Assembly: GCA_947629875.1 (NCBI GenBank)
Contig: CANRFK010000065.1
Location: 1 to 7,454 of the forward strand
From: an uncultured Clostridia bacterium
GTDB taxonomy: Bacteria > Bacillota > Clostridia > Christensenellales > Borkfalkiaceae
Direction of reading: 5' to 3'
Length of the DNA: 7,454 nt
Shown here: positions 5,261-7,454 of the stretch, piece by piece
Layout: each line of letters opens with the position of its first letter
Numbering within the stretch: the first letter of the stretch is position 1
The notes under the pieces: generated by a model
What the model was told of the DNA's origin: nothing
Seen by the model: the letters and a program-made list of their open reading frames with translations, nothing else
Database searches by the model: none
Position numbers and translations under genes: made by a program

Positions 5261-5967
5261 AGACAGAGGGCAGGAACGCCGTTTTGGAACTTCTCAAGAC
5301 GGACAAAAATATCGATAAAATTTTGCTTGAACGCGGGGCGCAGGGCACGCTCGGGAAAATCTTTGCCGAGGCGCGCGCCAAGAATATCCGCGTGCAGTTC
5401 GTGGATCGGGCGGTTCTCGATAAGGAGAGCGCGGAAAGGCGCCACCAAGGGGTCATCGCCTACACGACGGACTATGAATACAGGGAACTGCACGACCTCT
5501 TCGGGGCGGAGAATAGCCTCATCGTCGTGTGCGACGGCATCGAGGACGTGCACAACTTGGGCGCCATTTTGCGCGTTGCCGAGTGTGCGGGCGCGGACGG
5601 CGTCGTCATCCCCAAGGCGAAGGGGGCTACGGTCACCGAGGCCGTCATCCGCATTTCGGCGGGGGCGGCGGAGCACATCAAGGTAGCAAAGGTGCCCTCT
5701 GTAAACTACGCCGTGGATGAACTGAAAAGAGCAGGCTATTGGGTGTACGCCCTCGAAGCGGGCGGCGAAGATATCTACGAAAATAACCTGACGGGAAAGG
5801 TCGCCCTCGTCGTGGGCGGCGAGGACAGCGGGGTGAAGCGCCTGACGAAAGAGAAGTGCGATAAAGTGCTCTCTATCCCGCTCTTCGGGAAGGTCAATTC
5901 TCTGAACGCCTCGGTGGCGCTCGGCATTGCGGTGTATGAGGTGGTGCGTGCAAGACGCAACGGTTGA
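5257..5967 (+). CDS. rlmB: 23S rRNA 2'-O-ribose methyltransferase, TrmH/SpoU family (RlmB-like)
   Basis: This is a cytoplasmic SAM-dependent SPOUT methyltransferase; RlmB methylates the ribose of a conserved guanosine in the peptidyl-transferase region of 23S rRNA (G2251 in E. coli). The 236-residue protein has an N-terminal L30e-like substrate-binding domain (about 1-72, with HQGV at 63-66) and a C-terminal trefoil-knot domain. All three SpoU motifs are present: NLGAILR (100-106, with catalytic R106), VVGGEDSGV (185-193) and IPLFGKVNSLNASVALGI (207-224). The ATG at 5257 overlaps the mrnC stop by four bases and has GGAGG (5245-5249) 7 bases upstream, so the two are translationally coupled. 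The mrnC-rlmB pairing is conserved in Firmicutes and supports the assignment. A tRNA-modifying TrmH paralogue is a less likely alternative. Confidence 0.93.
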   Translation: MKTEGRNAVLELLKTDKNIDKILLERGAQGTLGKIFAEARAKNIRVQFVDRAVLDKESAERRHQGVIAYTTDYEYRELHDLFGAENSLIVVCDGIEDVHNLGAILRVAECAGADGVVIPKAKGATVTEAVIRISAGAAEHIKVAKVPSVNYAVDELKRAGYWVYALEAGGEDIYENNLTGKVALVVGGEDSGVKRLTKEKCDKVLSIPLFGKVNSLNASVALGIAVYEVVRARRNG

Positions 5968-6520
5968 AAGGGATGAGGCGCTCGTCGTTCGGGCGCAAAA
6001 GGGGGAAGGCGCGGCGGCGGAGGAGCTGCTTCTTCGCTACAAGAACGCCGTGCGCGCCATCGCCAGAAAATATTTCCTCGCGGGCGCGGAGACGGATGAC
6101 CTCGTGCAGGAGGGCATGATCGGCCTCTACGCCGCCATCGGCGACTACGACCCCGCGGCGGGCAAGAGTTTCAAAAATTTCGCCCACCTCTGTGTGACGC
6201 GGCGCATCGTGGACGTTTTGCGGGCGGCGGGCAGAAAGGGCGCAGAGCCCGAGCCCTTCGACCCCGAGACGCCCGCGGAGGGCGATACGCCCGAGGAATA
6301 TCTCATCAGCGGCGAGAGCCGCGCCGAGTTCCGCATGCGGCTCATGCGCGAACTCTCCGATTTCGAGTTCCGCGTCCTTGAATATTACCTTGACGGCATG
6401 AGCTACGCGCAGATCTCGGAGGCGACGGGCAAGGACTTCAAGAGCATCGACAACGCCCTCGCCCGCGCCAAGCGCAAACTGCTTCACGCCTACAAAGAGC
6501 CCGAAAAAAACAACGCATAG
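5948..6520 (+). CDS. sigH: SigH-type RNA polymerase sigma factor (sigma-30/sigma-H)
   Basis: This sigma-70-family factor redirects RNA polymerase; in Bacillus SigH controls transition-state genes, early sporulation and competence. The 190-residue product has region 2 at about 25-95 (KYFLAGAETDDLVQEGMIGLYAAI is recognisable from residue 41; SFKNFAHLCVTRRI at 74-87) and region 4 near the C-terminus (FRVLEYYLDGMSYAQISEAT and KSIDNALARAKRKL), a close match to Bacillus SigH. I chose GTG at 5948 because AGGTGG ends 3 bases upstream, with AGG 6 bases from the codon, and it gives a natural N-terminus. ATG at 5936 is in frame but poorly placed. The gene overlaps rlmB by 20 bases. The rae1/yacP gene that usually separates rlmB and sigH in Bacillus is missing. 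Presence of SigH does not show that the organism sporulates. Confidence 0.92.
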   Translation: MQDATVERDEALVVRAQKGEGAAAEELLLRYKNAVRAIARKYFLAGAETDDLVQEGMIGLYAAIGDYDPAAGKSFKNFAHLCVTRRIVDVLRAAGRKGAEPEPFDPETPAEGDTPEEYLISGESRAEFRMRLMRELSDFEFRVLEYYLDGMSYAQISEATGKDFKSIDNALARAKRKLLHAYKEPEKNNA

Positions 6521-6529
6521 GGGGTTATT

Positions 6530-7454
<925 letters not shown>

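Noticed and set aside
5948..6520. Inferring endospore formation from the SigH homologue
   Set aside because: SigH-type factors occur in many non-sporulating Bacillota, and no sporulation gene is visible in the window.

Overview
The window looks like chromosomal DNA from a GC-rich member of the Bacillota (Clostridia-like). The best evidence is the run mrnC-rlmB-sigH: Mini-RNase III and the SigH-type sigma factor are Firmicutes signatures, and this cluster is conserved in that phylum. I cannot assign a genus; an uncultured gut clostridium is a reasonable guess. The genes are GC-rich. The intergenic DNA contains AT-rich promoters with recognisable sigma-A hexamers.

Layout. Positions 1-1299 (+) hold the 3' part of a MATE-family efflux transporter. 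The convergent gap 1300-1596 carries two strong inverted repeats, one of them a 67-bp palindrome with 32-bp perfect arms. An aldo/keto reductase of the Kv-beta-like type (1597-2571, -) follows, with its own promoter that overlaps the terminator of the next minus-strand gene. That gene is a CPA2-type cation/proton antiporter (2776-4056, -).

Positions 4057-4861 form an 805-base divergent intergenic region. It holds an outward-facing promoter at each end, two nearly identical 35-bp direct repeats (4149-4183 and 4781-4815), and between them about 600 bases of strongly purine-rich (+ strand), internally repetitive, apparently non-coding DNA. This is the most unusual structure in the window.

Positions 4862-7454 (+) are a tight information-processing operon: mrnC (Mini-RNase III, 23S rRNA maturation), rlmB-like 23S rRNA 2'-O-methyltransferase, sigH-like sigma factor, and dnaX (DNA polymerase III tau/gamma, cut by the window end). 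The genes overlap or lie within 9 bases of each other. The first gene has a near-consensus extended -10 promoter that places the transcription start at or next to the first ATG.

The operon joins rRNA maturation and modification, a stationary-phase type sigma factor and the replication clamp loader. The three upstream genes (drug/metabolite efflux, NADPH-dependent reduction, monovalent cation/proton exchange) look like independent housekeeping or stress units with separate promoters. I found no RNA genes, CRISPR arrays, transposase genes or prophage genes.
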